From Alopecurus myosuroides (taxonomy: Eukaryota; Streptophyta; Magnoliopsida; Poales; Poaceae), in contig CM054057.1 in NCBI GenBank assembly GCA_028641055.1, positions 399,822,541-399,886,540 on the forward strand: a DNA stretch of 64,000 bases. Direction: 5' to 3'. The notes below the pieces were generated by a model. The model did no database searches, was not told where the DNA came from, and was given only the letters and a program-made list of their open reading frames with translations. This document shows positions 34,769 to 46,209 of the stretch, piece after piece (positions within the stretch are counted from its first letter, which is position 1; the number at the start of each line of letters is the position of its first letter). The translations under genes were made by a program, and so were the position numbers.

Positions 34769-35076
34769 GCAAGTTATCACTCACATGAATCATCGCGTTC
34801 CTTTCCACACTTGTTGTCGATACTATCTTTTTGTCTACTATTGCTAGCCCTATGTATCGTTGCTTGCTCTCCGAACCCATCACATGATACCTTGAGCCAT
34901 GATATTGCCACCACCTCCATACCTACAGCCTTTGCTTGTGCCTGTTATCATCTAGCATGCTTAGGGTTGCTTTTACTCGAGTCTGTTGTCGGTTACTACT
35001 TTTACTACCTTATTATCTTGTACCGGGGCTCGTTATTAATCAATCAATCCTGTTAATTGCTAGTGGTAATAATAAT

Positions 35077-35251
35077 TTGATGATAAGGCACCGGCAGGAG
35101 GCCCATGAGTGGTTTTGGAGCCTGCTAGTGTCGACCCTAATAGGAAAAGGGTCTTGTCTACTGATCCATGATGAGCGCACTACCCGCATTTGGGAAGCGA
35201 GTATGGGCGCCCCCCTCAACTTGACCTGATTCGCATCTCGTCCAAATCGCC
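35077..35251 (+). other. Conserved LTR block (D)
   Basis: Lies inside the GC-AG intron (34769-35989). Much more conserved with A and B than the surrounding LTR; not coding in any shared frame. Confidence 0.5.
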
Positions 35252-35533
35252 TCATTTAGTTCGTGTTTTCCATTTGCCGCATGCATGTTTTTGCGAGCCC
35301 AGCGCAGGGTGGAACTTTCGTAGTCGGCATATAGGGGGACACGGTCTTAGAGTGCTATGATGGTCCATTTTCTTCTGGGCTTGATTAGCCGTGCGCCCAA
35401 GGTTCTTTGGGCTTGATGCGAGGAATGGTTGGTTGTGTTGAGTGCCCCGCTTGGTGGGAGGCATCCCATCTGGCGGGATATTCATGAGTGTACGGCCAAA
35501 TTGGTGCAACCCTGCAGGGATAATCTTCTCGAG

Positions 35534-35558
35534 AAGCCGTGTTTTCCGCGGTTATGGA
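35534..35558 (+). other. Conserved CCGTG/CGCGG hairpin motif (D)
   Basis: AAGCCGTGTTTTCCGCGGTT then ATGGA, preceded by the perfect 12-bp palindrome CTTCTCGAGAAG (35525-35536). Present in all five long-LTR types in this window. Confidence 0.6.
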
Positions 35559-35989
35559 TTACTTGGTGAAAGTACTGGCTAACAAGTACTCAGGACAACT
35601 TCAACATAATGATCAATCATGTTTCACCCAATGATTAATAACCTGACTAGTAATAGGTTATTCACACCATAACTTGATTCACCTTATTTACAACTGTGTG
35701 AGTTATCCTCGGATTGCTTCTTTGGATAAGGGGCGAGATCCAGGATGGGTTTGGTTGAAGTTATCTTTCAGTTGGTTACAATCCTCGATCTTATCTTTTC
35801 TGTTAGCCGGAACTTGTAGATCTTTCTGTAGTTGGTTAGAGCAGCCAGCAGCAACTTTTATATCACCCCCTTTCTTCCGTTGATCCCAAGCATCTATGCT
35901 TGTGTTGACGGGTAACTCCTTGATGAACTGTGAGTCTTGCTTGCCAGTACTTGGATGTACTGACCCCGTTGGGGCTGTGGTTTACGCAG

Positions 35990-36060
35990 AGTACTACTAC
36001 GACTACGATGCTTCCCAGGATGGCTACTTTGTGGAGTTCGATGACGCTGCAGACGAGTAG
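35990..36060 (+). other. LTR micro-gene, terminal coding exon (D, 5' LTR)
   Basis: After TTTACGCAG, 71 nt in phase 1 encode Y/D-rich residues, QDGYFVEFDDAADE and TAG (36058-36060). The preceding intron (34769-35989, 1221 bp) would be a GC-AG intron. Confidence 0.62.
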
Positions 36061-36536
36061 TTAGCTGGACCAGGGCAGGATCCAGACCTTCGTGGATGGG
36101 CTTCGCTTTTCTTTATGTTCTCAGGCTTCTTAAGCCATGGATTTGTCTGTACTCAGACCCCTTTGATTGCTTCCGCTGTTGTAATGGATGATATGTTGGG
36201 ACATGTGTCCTCTGGATGACTGTATTCGATATTTTCTGCCTTAGTGAAGGCCAGTTGCACTTATTTCATTCTTTTGTGTCTTAGAGACATTCTGTGTTAT
36301 CATTCGTACCAAACTGTTGACGTACCGTGCGTGTTTGATTATGAAGTACGTCGACAGTAGTGCCTTTAGGTTCCTAGCGGATAGTTTACCTCGACGGTGG
36401 AAGCAGGGCTTGTGTTGTCGCGCATAAGCGCAGGCCTACCAGGAAGCTGGGACGTGGGAGCAGTTATGCCCCATAATCCAAGCACCTGACTTCCAGTTCG
36501 TGCGAGGAGTATCCTCTAGAAACCCAGGGTGCGACA

Positions 36537-36910
36537 AATGGTATCAGAGCCTGTCTGCCTGTAGGATCCCTTTTTACTGGTCGCAGTTGAGTCTAGAAAC
36601 TATTTTGTAGCTATATAGGAAAAATGAAACGTGAGAGTAGGAATTCTGCCATTTTTCTTCTTTCCCCACCCACCCACCCTTTTCTGGTAAGGAAGTGAAA
36701 CGTTGTTTTCTGTTCTCACCTAAACTTTCAAGTTAGGATTTCACGTGTTTTGGGTTCTCTGTAGTACCTCAGGACTTTTGGTCTCGTTTTCCCGATGTTG
36801 CTTCGATATCATGTTCTTTCAACATCCTTTTCGTCCGTTGAACCTTGTTGTTTTTCCACATCCTTTTCCTTCTACCGGAGTCTAATCAAAACCTTCCAAA
36901 TAATCTGCAG
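36537..36910 (+). promoter_or_regulatory. Element D leader: primer site and leader intron
   Basis: TGGTATCAGAGCC (36539-36551) pairs with initiator Met-tRNA. A strong donor TTCTG|GTAAGG (intron start 36687) and an acceptor TCTGCAG ending at 36910 would form a 224-nt intron whose removal puts the extra ORF's ATG at the first base of the next exon. Confidence 0.68.
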
Positions 36911-37726
36911 ATGGGTCTCAACTACTATCCGCAGGTGGTTCGCATGACTCGCTGTGAGAGCACCGCCGGTTTCCCGGAGTTGCTGAGAGACATGGTTACC
37001 TATCTGGGGTTCCATTGGGCACCAGAGTACCAGGTCTACGAGCACCAGCGAGAGTGTGACCAGACTTGCTACCGGGCTATCGTCTACATTCTGTCGGATG
37101 ATGGCAGGAGCATTGCACACCAGTACGAGGCAGTAGGGTCCACAGTGGATATGGCAGTGCAGCAGGCAGCGTACGTGAGTGTCACCGTTCTCCGTGCTGA
37201 CTACTGGGGGTTTGATAAGTCCAGTTTTCGTCACATCCCCCGTGGTTACATCACGGCAGCGGGAGCTCACTTCACTATCCACCGCGACATGGATACCTAC
37301 GAGACTGATAGCTCCAGGCTCCAGGTCACTGCCCAGTTCGCTAGTCACAGTGATGCCGTTGCTTCCGCACTTTCTCAGGAGTTAGCCTCAGTCCGGGAGC
37401 AGCTCCGCCTTGCTCTCACTCGTCTGGCGACGTACACCACAGACTTTGTTGGAGACGAGCGCTTCGCACGTGTCGTTCAGCCAGCTGGTCTTCCGTTGCC
37501 AGATGCTGGAGGTTACGAGCCGATCAGAGGTCCACTTCTCGATCTCGGAGCTGGTTACACAGGGATTCCCCGCTTTGGAGCACAGGGATACGACGCTTCC
37601 TACTTCACGACACCGAGAGTTGCTCTCAGAGAAGTTCCTATCTACAGGGATCGTCGTGATACCTACTTCCGTGGGATTCCTCCTCACCGTATCTCTCGTC
37701 GTACTACTCACCGCCGTCCTGCGTGA
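36911..37726 (+). CDS. Extra sense ORF upstream of gag in D, dsRBM-like fold
   Basis: 271 codons. The start at 36911 follows CTGCAG and matches C and A; a longer frame from 36845 is open but not shared. Residues 21-34 (FPELLRDMVTYLGF) look like helix 1, 38-48 and 54-61 (PEYQVYEHQRE, YRAIVYIL) strands 1 and 2, about 69-75 strand 3, and 76-95 (GSTVDMAVQQAAYVSVTVLR) helix 2: the double-stranded-RNA-binding fold order. A helical segment at about 150-185 (SDAVASALSQELASVREQL) and a basic C-terminal tail (RRTTHRRP) follow. The usual KKxxK of dsRBM helix 2 is absent, so RNA binding is not certain. No transmembrane segment, so it is not an env gene. Confidence 0.75.
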   Translation: MGLNYYPQVVRMTRCESTAGFPELLRDMVTYLGFHWAPEYQVYEHQRECDQTCYRAIVYILSDDGRSIAHQYEAVGSTVDMAVQQAAYVSVTVLRADYWGFDKSSFRHIPRGYITAAGAHFTIHRDMDTYETDSSRLQVTAQFASHSDAVASALSQELASVREQLRLALTRLATYTTDFVGDERFARVVQPAGLPLPDAGGYEPIRGPLLDLGAGYTGIPRFGAQGYDASYFTTPRVALREVPIYRDRRDTYFRGIPPHRISRRTTHRRPA

Positions 37727-37937
37727 TGAGCATGGGAGTACCGTTGTATCCATTACTAGCTGTGTCTAGTTTATCCTTTCGTTTTCGAACCATGTATTGG
37801 TCTGTTGGATATTCTGATGTATTTGAACATGTGATGATGTACCTGTTGGTTATCTATTCATGCGTCGGAATAATCTATCTTTCGGTTACCAAGTCTATCC
37901 TTTTCTGTTGTTGTGCTAAAATGAATTTCTGTTCAGG
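37727..37937 (+). other. Element D spacer before gag with acceptor
   Basis: 211 bp, T-rich toward its end (CTTTTCTGTTGTTGTG), closing with TTCTGTTCAG|G directly before the gag ATG: a probable 3' splice site giving a gag-specific mRNA. Confidence 0.6.
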
Positions 37938-40900
37938 ATGCCTCCAACCAGGAACAACCCGCCACCGCCACCACCAATGGGGGAGCTGTTGGCTCAGATG
38001 ACCCAAGTGGTGACACAGATGGCCCAGATCCAGGCTAACCAGCAACACAACCAGAATGCTCCAAGGGTCACCATCAAGGACTTCCTCAGCTTGGGCCCAA
38101 AAGCTTTCGTGACAACACGTGAGCCCCTGGATGCTGATGACTGGATCCGTGACGTAGCAAGAGCTCTGGAGATAGCTCATGTTGCTGAAGAGGATAAGGT
38201 CAAGTACGCCACCTACCTACTGAAGGGTCAGGCAGCTACTTGGTGGGAGAACTACCAGGCCATGAGGGCTGGTTTTCCTATCAACTGGGGATGTTTCAGA
38301 GATGCCTTCCTGAAGCACCACATCCCGGATGGTCTCATGGAAAAGATGCGTGAGGAATTCTGCTCTCTCAGACAGGGCAAGCTGGACGTTCTCGGCTACC
38401 AGAACGAGTTCAATCGTCTCGCTCGGTACGCTGGTGACGAAGTGTCCACCGAAGCCAAGAAGATGGCAAGGTTCCGCCGAGGTTTTAACCCGGAACTGAA
38501 GTACGCTCTCACAAACATCAAGTGCAAGGACTTCGTGGAGCTCGTGAACACCGCGCTCAATGAGGAGAATGGGCGCAAGGCGTTCGAGGAGTCGCGCAAG
38601 CACTCGCGTGAGGGTGGTTCCTCCTCCAACATGACCACCCCTCCGCAGAAGCGCCGCATCTGGGTGCCAAATGGTGCTGTCACTCGGGCTCCAAATGCCC
38701 AAGCTTCTCCAGGCTTTGGTCCCCGCCCACCCAACCCATCTCAGATGCAGGGTCAGAGGTTTCCAATGGGGCAGCCAAGGCCGGGTCCTTCTCGCATCGT
38801 CACTTGCTACAAGTGCAAGGATACTGGACATTATGCTGACAAGTGCACTCAGAAGCAGCTACCCCTACCTCCTCGCCCCAACACCAACCAGGCTATGGTT
38901 CGTGCTCCTCCGGCTAAAGCCTTCAACTCCAACAATAGGCCTGTCGGGAGGAACGCGAGGGTGAACCATATCAAGGCCGACAAAGCCGAAGAGGCTGCTG
39001 ACGTCGTTCTCGGTATATTACCCGTAAACTCTATTCCAGCTAAAGTGTTGTTTGATACTGGAGCATCGCATTCGTTTGTGTCAAAGATCTTTGCTACAAC
39101 GTACAATCTAGCTCTGGTTCCGCTAAGCAATCAAATCTATGTGCACTCTCCGGGAAATAAAATGATTACTTCCAAGATAAGCATGGACAATCAGATCCTA
39201 ATTGGAGGTCGTGTATTCCTTGCTTCACTCATGTTGCTGGGAAATTCTGACATTGATGTCATTCTGGGTATGGATTGGTTGAAGACCCACAAAGCTAAAA
39301 TTGACTGTGCTCAAAAGTCAATAACTCTCTCCCACACTTCAGGCCAGATAGTCTATTCTCCATATGGATCAACTTCTGCTCAGCTGTTCAGCCTTGATGC
39401 CAAACCCCTGCCTGCAATTGAGGATGTTCCGGTGGTTTGTGACTTCCCTGACGTCTTTCCAGAAGAGTTGCCAGGGATGCCTCCGGACAGAGCAGTTGAG
39501 TTCGTGATCGAGCTTGAGCCAGGTACTGCTCCAATCTCTAAGCATCCATACAAGATAGCTCCTCCTGAACTGAAATTGTGGAAGGAGCAAATCGATATGT
39601 ATATGGACAAAGGTTTCATTCAGCCTAGTTCCTCCGCTTGGGGTTGCCCAACTCTGTTTGTTGCCAAGAAGGATCAAACAAAAAGACTCGTGGTTGACTA
39701 TCGTCCTCTCAACGAGAAAACCATCAAGAACAAGTATCCACTTCCTCGTATCGATGATCTTTTTGATCAACTTGCTGGAGCCTCAATATTCTCAAAGTTG
39801 GACTTGAGGATGGGTTACCATCAGATAAAGATCAGAAAGGAAGATATTCCTAAGACAGCTTTCACCACTAGGTACGGTCTATATGAATACACCGTCATGT
39901 CCTTTGGTCTCACCAATGCACCGGCAACGTTCTCAAGACTCATGAATTCTGTCTTCCATGAATACCTCGACAAGTTCGTTGTGGTATATCTTGATGACAT
40001 TCTAGTCTACTCAAAATCCGAGGAAGAGCATGGAGAACACCTTCGTCTCACTCTCATGAAACTTCGCGAGCATAGTTTGTATGCCAAGTTTTCAAAATGT
40101 GAGTTCTGGATTCCAGAAGTTGCATATCTTGGTCATATCATCTCTGCCAAGGGCATTGCCATTGATCCTGAAAAGGTTAAGGCAATTGTTGACTGGAAAC
40201 CCCCTAAGACGGTGAAACAAGTTAGAAGCTTTCTTGGCTTGGCTAGCTATTGCCGTCGTTTCGTCCAAAACTTTTCCAAGATTGCTAAACCTCTCACTGA
40301 TCTCACAAAGAAGGACAAAAAGTTCGTTTGGACTCCACAATGTGATGAGAGTTTCAACCTCCTGAAGACTAAACTCACTTCCACACCTGTTCTAGTTGGC
40401 CCCGACACCACAAAACCTTTCCAGATATTCTGTGATGCATCTCTCCAAGGACTAGGAGCAGTTCTTATGCAAGAACGTCAAGTTGTGGCTTATGCTTCAC
40501 GTCAGTTGAACCCACATGAGCAAAACTATCCCACTCATGATCTTGAACTTGCAGCAGTAGTGTTTGCCCTCAAGAAATGGAGACAATACTTGTTGGGTAA
40601 CAAAACTGAAATCTTTTCCGATCACAAGAGTCTTAAATACATCTTCACTCAGCCAGATCTGAACCTCAGGCAAAGGAGATGGATTGAGAAGATTAAAGAC
40701 TTTGATCTCACCATTTCTTACACTCCAGGCAAGGCTAATGTTATGGCCGATGCTCTCAGTCGCAAATCCTATTGCAATAATCTCATGATCAGGGAGAGCC
40801 AACCTCCACTTCATGAAGAATTCCAGAAGCTGAACCTTGGTCTTGTTCCGGAAGGATACCTTGCTAGCTTGACAGCCAGCCCAACTCTCGAGGACAAGAT

Positions 40901-42326
40901 TCGTTCTGAACAACTTCGTGATAATGAAATCAAGAAGATTGTGGATCACATCAAGGAGGGCAATGATAAATTCAAGTCCTTCTCAATTGATGACAAGGGA
41001 ACGGTGTTCTTCGAAGGACGCATTGCAGTCCCTCAGATTCAAAGTCTCAAGGATATCATTCTCAAGGAGGCTCATGAAACTCCCCTATCCATTCACCCTG
41101 GAAGTACAAAGATGTACCAGGATCTCAAGACTCTGTATTGGTGGCCTGGCATGAAACGTGAAATTGCTCAATACGTTTCTGAATGCGACGTTTGTCAACG
41201 TGTTAAGGCAGTCCATCAGAAGACAGCAGGTCTACTCCAACCTCTGAAAATTCCTGAGTGGAAGTGGGACATGATTGAAATGGACTTCGTTACTGGGTTT
41301 CCAAAGTCCAAAAAGGGCAACGATGCAATCTTCGTTGTTATTGATCGTCTCACTAAGGTTGCTCACTTCTATGCTGTAAAGGAAACTATCTCAGCTAGCC
41401 AGTTAGCAGAGCTCTACACAGCAAAGGTTGTTCCCCTTCATGGTGTTCCATTGGAAATAAGCTCAGACCGTGGAAGTATCTTCACTTCTCATTTCTGGAA
41501 AAGCTTTCAAGAAGCATTGGGCACTAAACTTCTGTTCAGCACAGCTTATCACCCTCAGTCTCAAGGGCAAGTCGAAAGAGTCAATCAGATTCTCGAGGAT
41601 ATGCTCAGAGCATGTGGTCTCTCCTTTGGCATGAAATGGGAGGATTGCCTTCCATATGCTGAATTCTCCTACAACAACAGCTACCAGGCAAGCCTAGGCA
41701 TGGCACCATTTGAGGCACTGTATGGTCGCAGATGCAGGAGTCCAATCAATTGGTCTGGAGCTGGTGAACGTTCACTTCTAGGCCCTGACATTGTTAAGGA
41801 AGCCGAGGAGAAAGTTCGTATCATTCGTGACAATCTCAGGATTGCTCAGTCTCGTCAGAAGAGCTATTATGATAGCAAGCACAGGGATATGGTCTATGCA
41901 CCTGGTGATAAGGCATATCTCCGTGTAACTCCCCTCAGAGGCACTCATCGTTTTGGTGTGAAAGGAAAGCTTGCACCAAGATACATTGGCCCTTTCAACA
42001 TCCTCTCAAGACGTGCAGAGAATGCTTATCGTCTTGAACTTCCAGAAAAACTATCCAAAGTGCACGATGTGTTCCACGTGTCACAACTCAAGAAGTGTTT
42101 CAAAGATCCAGATCGTGCAGTTGATCATGATTCCATTGAGCTGCAAGATGATCTATCTTATGAGGAGCACCCTATTCGTATTCTCGATGAGACCGAGCGT
42201 AAGACTCGCAACAAGAGCACCAAGTTCTTGAAAGTTCAATGGTCGCATCATTCTGATAAAGAGGCAACATGGGAGACCGAGGAGGATCTTCGCAAGAAGT
42301 ATCCGGACCTGTTCATTTCTCAGTAG
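37938..42326 (+). CDS. Gag-Pol polyprotein of element D
   Basis: 1462 aa in one frame without stops. Domains: Pro-rich N-terminus, Gag capsid-like region (about 45-230), CCHC zinc knuckle starting at Cys290 ([14 protein letters not shown]), aspartic protease with active Asp373 ([10 protein letters not shown]), reverse transcriptase with YLDD at 684-687, RNase H with Asp833, integrase HHCC zinc region (His1053, Cys1083, Cys1086), DDE core with Asp1116, Asp1177 and Glu1213 (35 residues between the last two), and a C-terminal chromodomain (about 1413-1462, [16 protein letters not shown]). This order (RT before integrase, chromodomain last) is that of Tekay/Del-type chromoviruses. Gag and Pol share one frame, so no frameshift is needed. 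It appears complete and possibly functional. Confidence 0.96.
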   Translation: MPPTRNNPPPPPPMGELLAQMTQVVTQMAQIQANQQHNQNAPRVTIKDFLSLGPKAFVTTREPLDADDWIRDVARALEIAHVAEEDKVKYATYLLKGQAATWWENYQAMRAGFPINWGCFRDAFLKHHIPDGLMEKMREEFCSLRQGKLDVLGYQNEFNRLARYAGDEVSTEAKKMARFRRGFNPELKYALTNIKCKDFVELVNTALNEENGRKAFEESRKHSREGGSSSNMTTPPQKRRIWVPNGAVTRAPNAQASPGFGPRPPNPSQMQGQRFPMGQPRPGPSRIVTCYKCKDTGHYADKCTQKQLPLPPRPNTNQAMVRAPPAKAFNSNNRPVGRNARVNHIKADKAEEAADVVLGILPVNSIPAKVLFDTGASHSFVSKIFATTYNLALVPLSNQIYVHSPGNKMITSKISMDNQILIGGRVFLASLMLLGNSDIDVILGMDWLKTHKAKIDCAQKSITLSHTSGQIVYSPYGSTSAQLFSLDAKPLPAIEDVPVVCDFPDVFPEELPGMPPDRAVEFVIELEPGTAPISKHPYKIAPPELKLWKEQIDMYMDKGFIQPSSSAWGCPTLFVAKKDQTKRLVVDYRPLNEKTIKNKYPLPRIDDLFDQLAGASIFSKLDLRMGYHQIKIRKEDIPKTAFTTRYGLYEYTVMSFGLTNAPATFSRLMNSVFHEYLDKFVVVYLDDILVYSKSEEEHGEHLRLTLMKLREHSLYAKFSKCEFWIPEVAYLGHIISAKGIAIDPEKVKAIVDWKPPKTVKQVRSFLGLASYCRRFVQNFSKIAKPLTDLTKKDKKFVWTPQCDESFNLLKTKLTSTPVLVGPDTTKPFQIFCDASLQGLGAVLMQERQVVAYASRQLNPHEQNYPTHDLELAAVVFALKKWRQYLLGNKTEIFSDHKSLKYIFTQPDLNLRQRRWIEKIKDFDLTISYTPGKANVMADALSRKSYCNNLMIRESQPPLHEEFQKLNLGLVPEGYLASLTASPTLEDKIRSEQLRDNEIKKIVDHIKEGNDKFKSFSIDDKGTVFFEGRIAVPQIQSLKDIILKEAHETPLSIHPGSTKMYQDLKTLYWWPGMKREIAQYVSECDVCQRVKAVHQKTAGLLQPLKIPEWKWDMIEMDFVTGFPKSKKGNDAIFVVIDRLTKVAHFYAVKETISASQLAELYTAKVVPLHGVPLEISSDRGSIFTSHFWKSFQEALGTKLLFSTAYHPQSQGQVERVNQILEDMLRACGLSFGMKWEDCLPYAEFSYNNSYQASLGMAPFEALYGRRCRSPINWSGAGERSLLGPDIVKEAEEKVRIIRDNLRIAQSRQKSYYDSKHRDMVYAPGDKAYLRVTPLRGTHRFGVKGKLAPRYIGPFNILSRRAENAYRLELPEKLSKVHDVFHVSQLKKCFKDPDRAVDHDSIELQDDLSYEEHPIRILDETERKTRNKSTKFLKVQWSHHSDKEATWETEEDLRKKYPDLFISQ

Positions 42327-42364
42327 GGAATCTCGGGGCGCGATTCCTTCAAGGGGGGGCGTTT
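42327..42364 (+). promoter_or_regulatory. Element D polypurine tract and hairpin
   Basis: Right after TAG, GGAATC-tCG-ggg-CGc-GATTCC (42327-42347), then AAGGGGGGGCG (42351-42361) and the 3' LTR. Confidence 0.88.
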
Positions 42365-44842
42365 TGTAACATCCAAGTATGAAAACCCTTAGTTGTTTTA
42401 CTTGTTGTTTTTATTTAAGCAATGCATCATATCATCATCCTCATATTTATTTCTGTTTGCATTGTTTTCATATGAATTTCAAACTTGTTTTCAATTACTG
42501 TTTTCACACTTGTCTGTTACAACCTTTCAACTAAAGAATTGCAAACTTAAAAACCTCTTTGTTTCCAAGCAATCCCTTTTAATGCACCTTTTGAGTTGTT
42601 GCTTAAAAGCAATTAACCAAGTTAATCTTTTATTTCCAAGTTATTTTCCAAACTCAAAACAAATCTCAATTCATTAATCCTTTTGAATCCCTAGTGTTCA
42701 ACACATTTTGGTATTCATCAAACATTCTAAGCTATAGGGTAAACCCTATTGAAAACAACCTAGTTTCTAAATAATAATTAATATGGCAAAATTCATTTAT
42801 TTTGGTTCAATTTCAAAACAGCAATAAAACATTTGAAATTTTGAAAACCTAAACTACCAAATGGTTTCTGTTCACTTGAGAAGCCTACCTAATTTTTTCC
42901 AAATTTTTATCTACACTAAAACCTATCTAATTTATCCAAAAGCAAACTACAAAAAAAATAAATCAGAAAAAAGAATAAAAGCAGCAGGGAGGAGAGCAGC
43001 AGCTAAGGGCCCAAGAGACCAGCCCGTTTTCCCCCCTGGCCCGTTACCCTTCCTCCACGTCGCTGTCTTCCTCACGCTTTTTCTGACGTCACCTGTACGA
43101 CCGCACGCCCATCGTCGATCGCCTCCAGGAGCTCCCGATGGCCGCCGTACCACTCCCCCGTTTCGATAAAAGGCACCACGGCCCCCTCCGGCCACTCAAC
43201 CCTAGCTCCACCCTTCTCCTCTGCGCCGCCAACCTCCTTCCTCTTCCCCCCAAGCCTCTGCTTTTTTCTCTGAACCCACCGGCGATCTCTGAAACCACCA
43301 CCGCAGACCACCTGTTCCCCATCTCGTCGCCGGCCACACCTTCACCCCGAGGCGCCACCGCCACCGGGAATGGAACCGCCTACCTCCCCTCTTCCGGTTC
43401 GACATCTCGGTTGAGCCCGAGGAGACTCCTAGCCTCGCCGCCGTCGACCTCTAGCTGCCGCCGTCAGAGCTGCTTCGACCGCGCCACCCTCTGCTCGACC
43501 CGCCGCGGTGAGCCCCCGATCACCTCCTCTTCCTCCTTGTATCTGCTCCACGCCCACCATCGCAACGAGCGTCCCCGGTGCCTTCTAGCTCTTGCACACG
43601 ATCCAGGAACAAGCAAGCGGCTTGATCTCTGCATCCCTCGTTTCTGAATCGCGAGCAACGAACTGCACTTGGTTTCTGTCAGAAAATTCAGTTAAGGCTC
43701 CCATCTTAACGTTACCTTGCACTCGCCCTAGTTACTGACAAAACTGAAGCCAACAGCGCAGCGGTAGCGCTGTTCTCTCGCGCGCACAAGGTCCCGTGTT
43801 CGAATCCCCACGGAGGGAATAAACCCCCACTTTTTTTCAGCTACGCGCAGGGGATGGGACCCACGGGTCAGTGACCCCCGTCGCCACCTCACCTTCCACC
43901 CCGCCACGCTGGCGCCGTGGCCCACAGCCAGTGGCTGCGGCTAGGTTACTGCAAGTAACAAATGGTTAAAAACGTTTCTGATATTTTCCAAATATTCTTT
44001 AATGGGCAGAATAAACTATAAACTTCAAAATTCCATATCTTGGGTTTTATAAATCCAACCAATACAAACTTGATGTCTATTCTGATCCAAATTTCATGAA
44101 CATTCCAAATATGTAATTTGTGTTCTGTTTTGAAATTTCAAAATGCAATCTAAATTCAAATTCAAATAATTCAAATGCAATTTGAAATAATTCATAACTA
44201 ATTCATACTGTTTTCAAATAAATCAAATAAAATATGTTTTTCACACCTTTTTGAATGTTCTATTCAAATATAAATTTTGTTTTCTGGTTTGAACAATTTA
44301 AATTGCCTAAACTATTTAATTCTTGTTTAATTCAATTAAAAATTGTTTAATTTTGTTTAATTCATAAATAATTAATCCAAAGTCCAATTTCAAATTGTGA
44401 AACATGTAATCCAACTAAAATTTGATAAACTTTTCAAATATAAAATTTGTAATTTGTTTTGCACACTTTAAATTGATGATAACAACATCTACTTGTGTGC
44501 CATGTTAAGTAACAAAATCCCAAATTTGATAAATGCCCTTCTAAATTGTTAATTATCATTCTAATTGCAATTAACTTGTTATCTTATTGTTCCTCATCAT
44601 GCATGCATCATACTAATTCAACCACACCTAATGCTTAGTGATAGAACAATTAATCCAACTCCAAGCATGGGCTTCCATATGCACCCCTTTGCATATGGAA
44701 TCCATTTAAACTTGTGTTTCATGTCAATCAAGTTATTTTGGTGCATCTATTAAACCTGACATGCATCATCCAATGTTGTGCATCTATGCCATGTATTGAT
44801 TGCCCGTCTTCCTTCGTTGTTGTTTTGCTTCTTCTCGATTAG

Positions 44843-44917
44843 ACGACGACGTTGGTACCGACGAGCCTTACGACACCACTACTCAGGACCTAGCCCAGTA
44901 CGAGGCTGAGCTGCCAG
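44843..44917 (+). other. LTR micro-gene, middle exon (D, 3' LTR)
   Basis: Identical in phase and length to 34694-34768. Confidence 0.6.
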
Positions 44918-46138
44918 GCAAGTTATCACTCACATGAATCATCGCGTTCCTTTCCACACTTGTTGTCGATACTATCTTTTTGTCTACTATTGCTAGCCCT
45001 ATGTATCGTTGCTTGCTCTCCGAACCCATCACATGATACCTTGAGCCATGATATTGCCACCACCTCCATACCTACAGCCTTTGCTTGTGCCTGTTATCAT
45101 CTAGCATGCTTAGGGTTGCTTTTACTCGAGTCTGTTGTCGGTTACTACTTTTACTACCTTATTATCTTGTACCGGGGCTCGTTATTAATCAATCAATCCT
45201 GTTAATTGCTAGTGGTAATAATAATTTGATGATAAGGCACCGGCAGGAGGCCCATGAGTGGTTTTGGAGCCTGCTAGTGTCGACCCTAATAGGAAAAGGG
45301 TCTTGTCTACTGATCCATGATGAGCGCACTACCCGCATTTGGGAAGCGAGTATGGGCGCCCCCCTCAACTTGACCTGATTCGCATCTCGTCCAAATCGCC
45401 TCATTTAGTTCGTGTTTTCCATTTGCCGCATGCATGTTTTTGCGAGCCCAGCGCAGGGTGGAACTTTCGTAGTCGGCATATAGGGGGACACGGTCTTAGA
45501 GTGCTATGATGGTCCATTTTCTTCTGGGCTTGATTAGCCGTGCGCCCAAGGTTCTTTGGGCTTGATGCGAGGAATGGTTGGTTGTGTTGAGTGCCCCGCT
45601 TGGTGGGAGGCATCCCATCTGGCGGGATATTCATGAGTGTACGGCCAAATTGGTGCAACCCTGCAGGGATAATCTTCTCGAGAAGCCGTGTTTTCCGCGG
45701 TTATGGATTACTTGGTGAAAGTACTGGCTAACAAGTACTCAGGACAACTTCAACATAATGATCAATCATGTTTCACCCAATGATTAATAACCTGACTAGT
45801 AATAGGTTATTCACACCATAACTTGATTCACCTTATTTACAACTGTGTGAGTTATCCTCGGATTGCTTCTTTGGATAAGGGGCGAGATCCAGGATGGGTT
45901 TGGTTGAAGTTATCTTTCAGTTGGTTACAATCCTCGATCTTATCTTTTCTGTTAGCCGGAACTTGTAGATCTTTCTGTAGTTGGTTAGAGCAGCCAGCAG
46001 CAACTTTTATATCACCCCCTTTCTTCCGTTGATCCCAAGCATCTATGCTTGTGTTGACGGGTAACTCCTTGATGAACTGTGAGTCTTGCTTGCCAGTACT
46101 TGGATGTACTGACCCCGTTGGGGCTGTGGTTTACGCAG

Positions 46139-46209
46139 AGTACTACTACGACTACGATGCTTCCCAGGATGGCTACTTTGTGGAGTTCGATGACGCTGCA
46201 GACGAGTAG
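46139..46209 (+). other. LTR micro-gene, terminal exon (D, 3' LTR)
   Basis: Identical in phase, length and stop to 35990-36060. Confidence 0.6.

Larger units (their letters stand above)
32216..36536 (+). repeat. Element D 5' LTR (4321 bp)
   Basis: It runs from TGTAACATCCAAG to GGGTGCGACA. The first 600 bp are AT-rich with nothing named. 32820-33500 is GC-rich with promoter and candidate first exon. A tRNA-like module is at 33600-33670. 33780-34480 is AT-rich. Then come the hairpin, micro-exons and conserved blocks listed separately. Confidence 0.95.

Noticed and set aside
36845..36910. Upstream ATG (36845) as the start of D's extra ORF.
   Set aside because: The N-terminal extension is not conserved with A or C and overlaps the probable leader intron; the ATG at 36911 has the shared CAG|ATG context.
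36911..37726. Envelope-like gene.
   Set aside because: It lies before gag, not after pol, and has no signal peptide or transmembrane segment.
43756..43809. Independent second tRNA-like module in D.
   Set aside because: It is simply the 3' LTR copy of 33607-33660.
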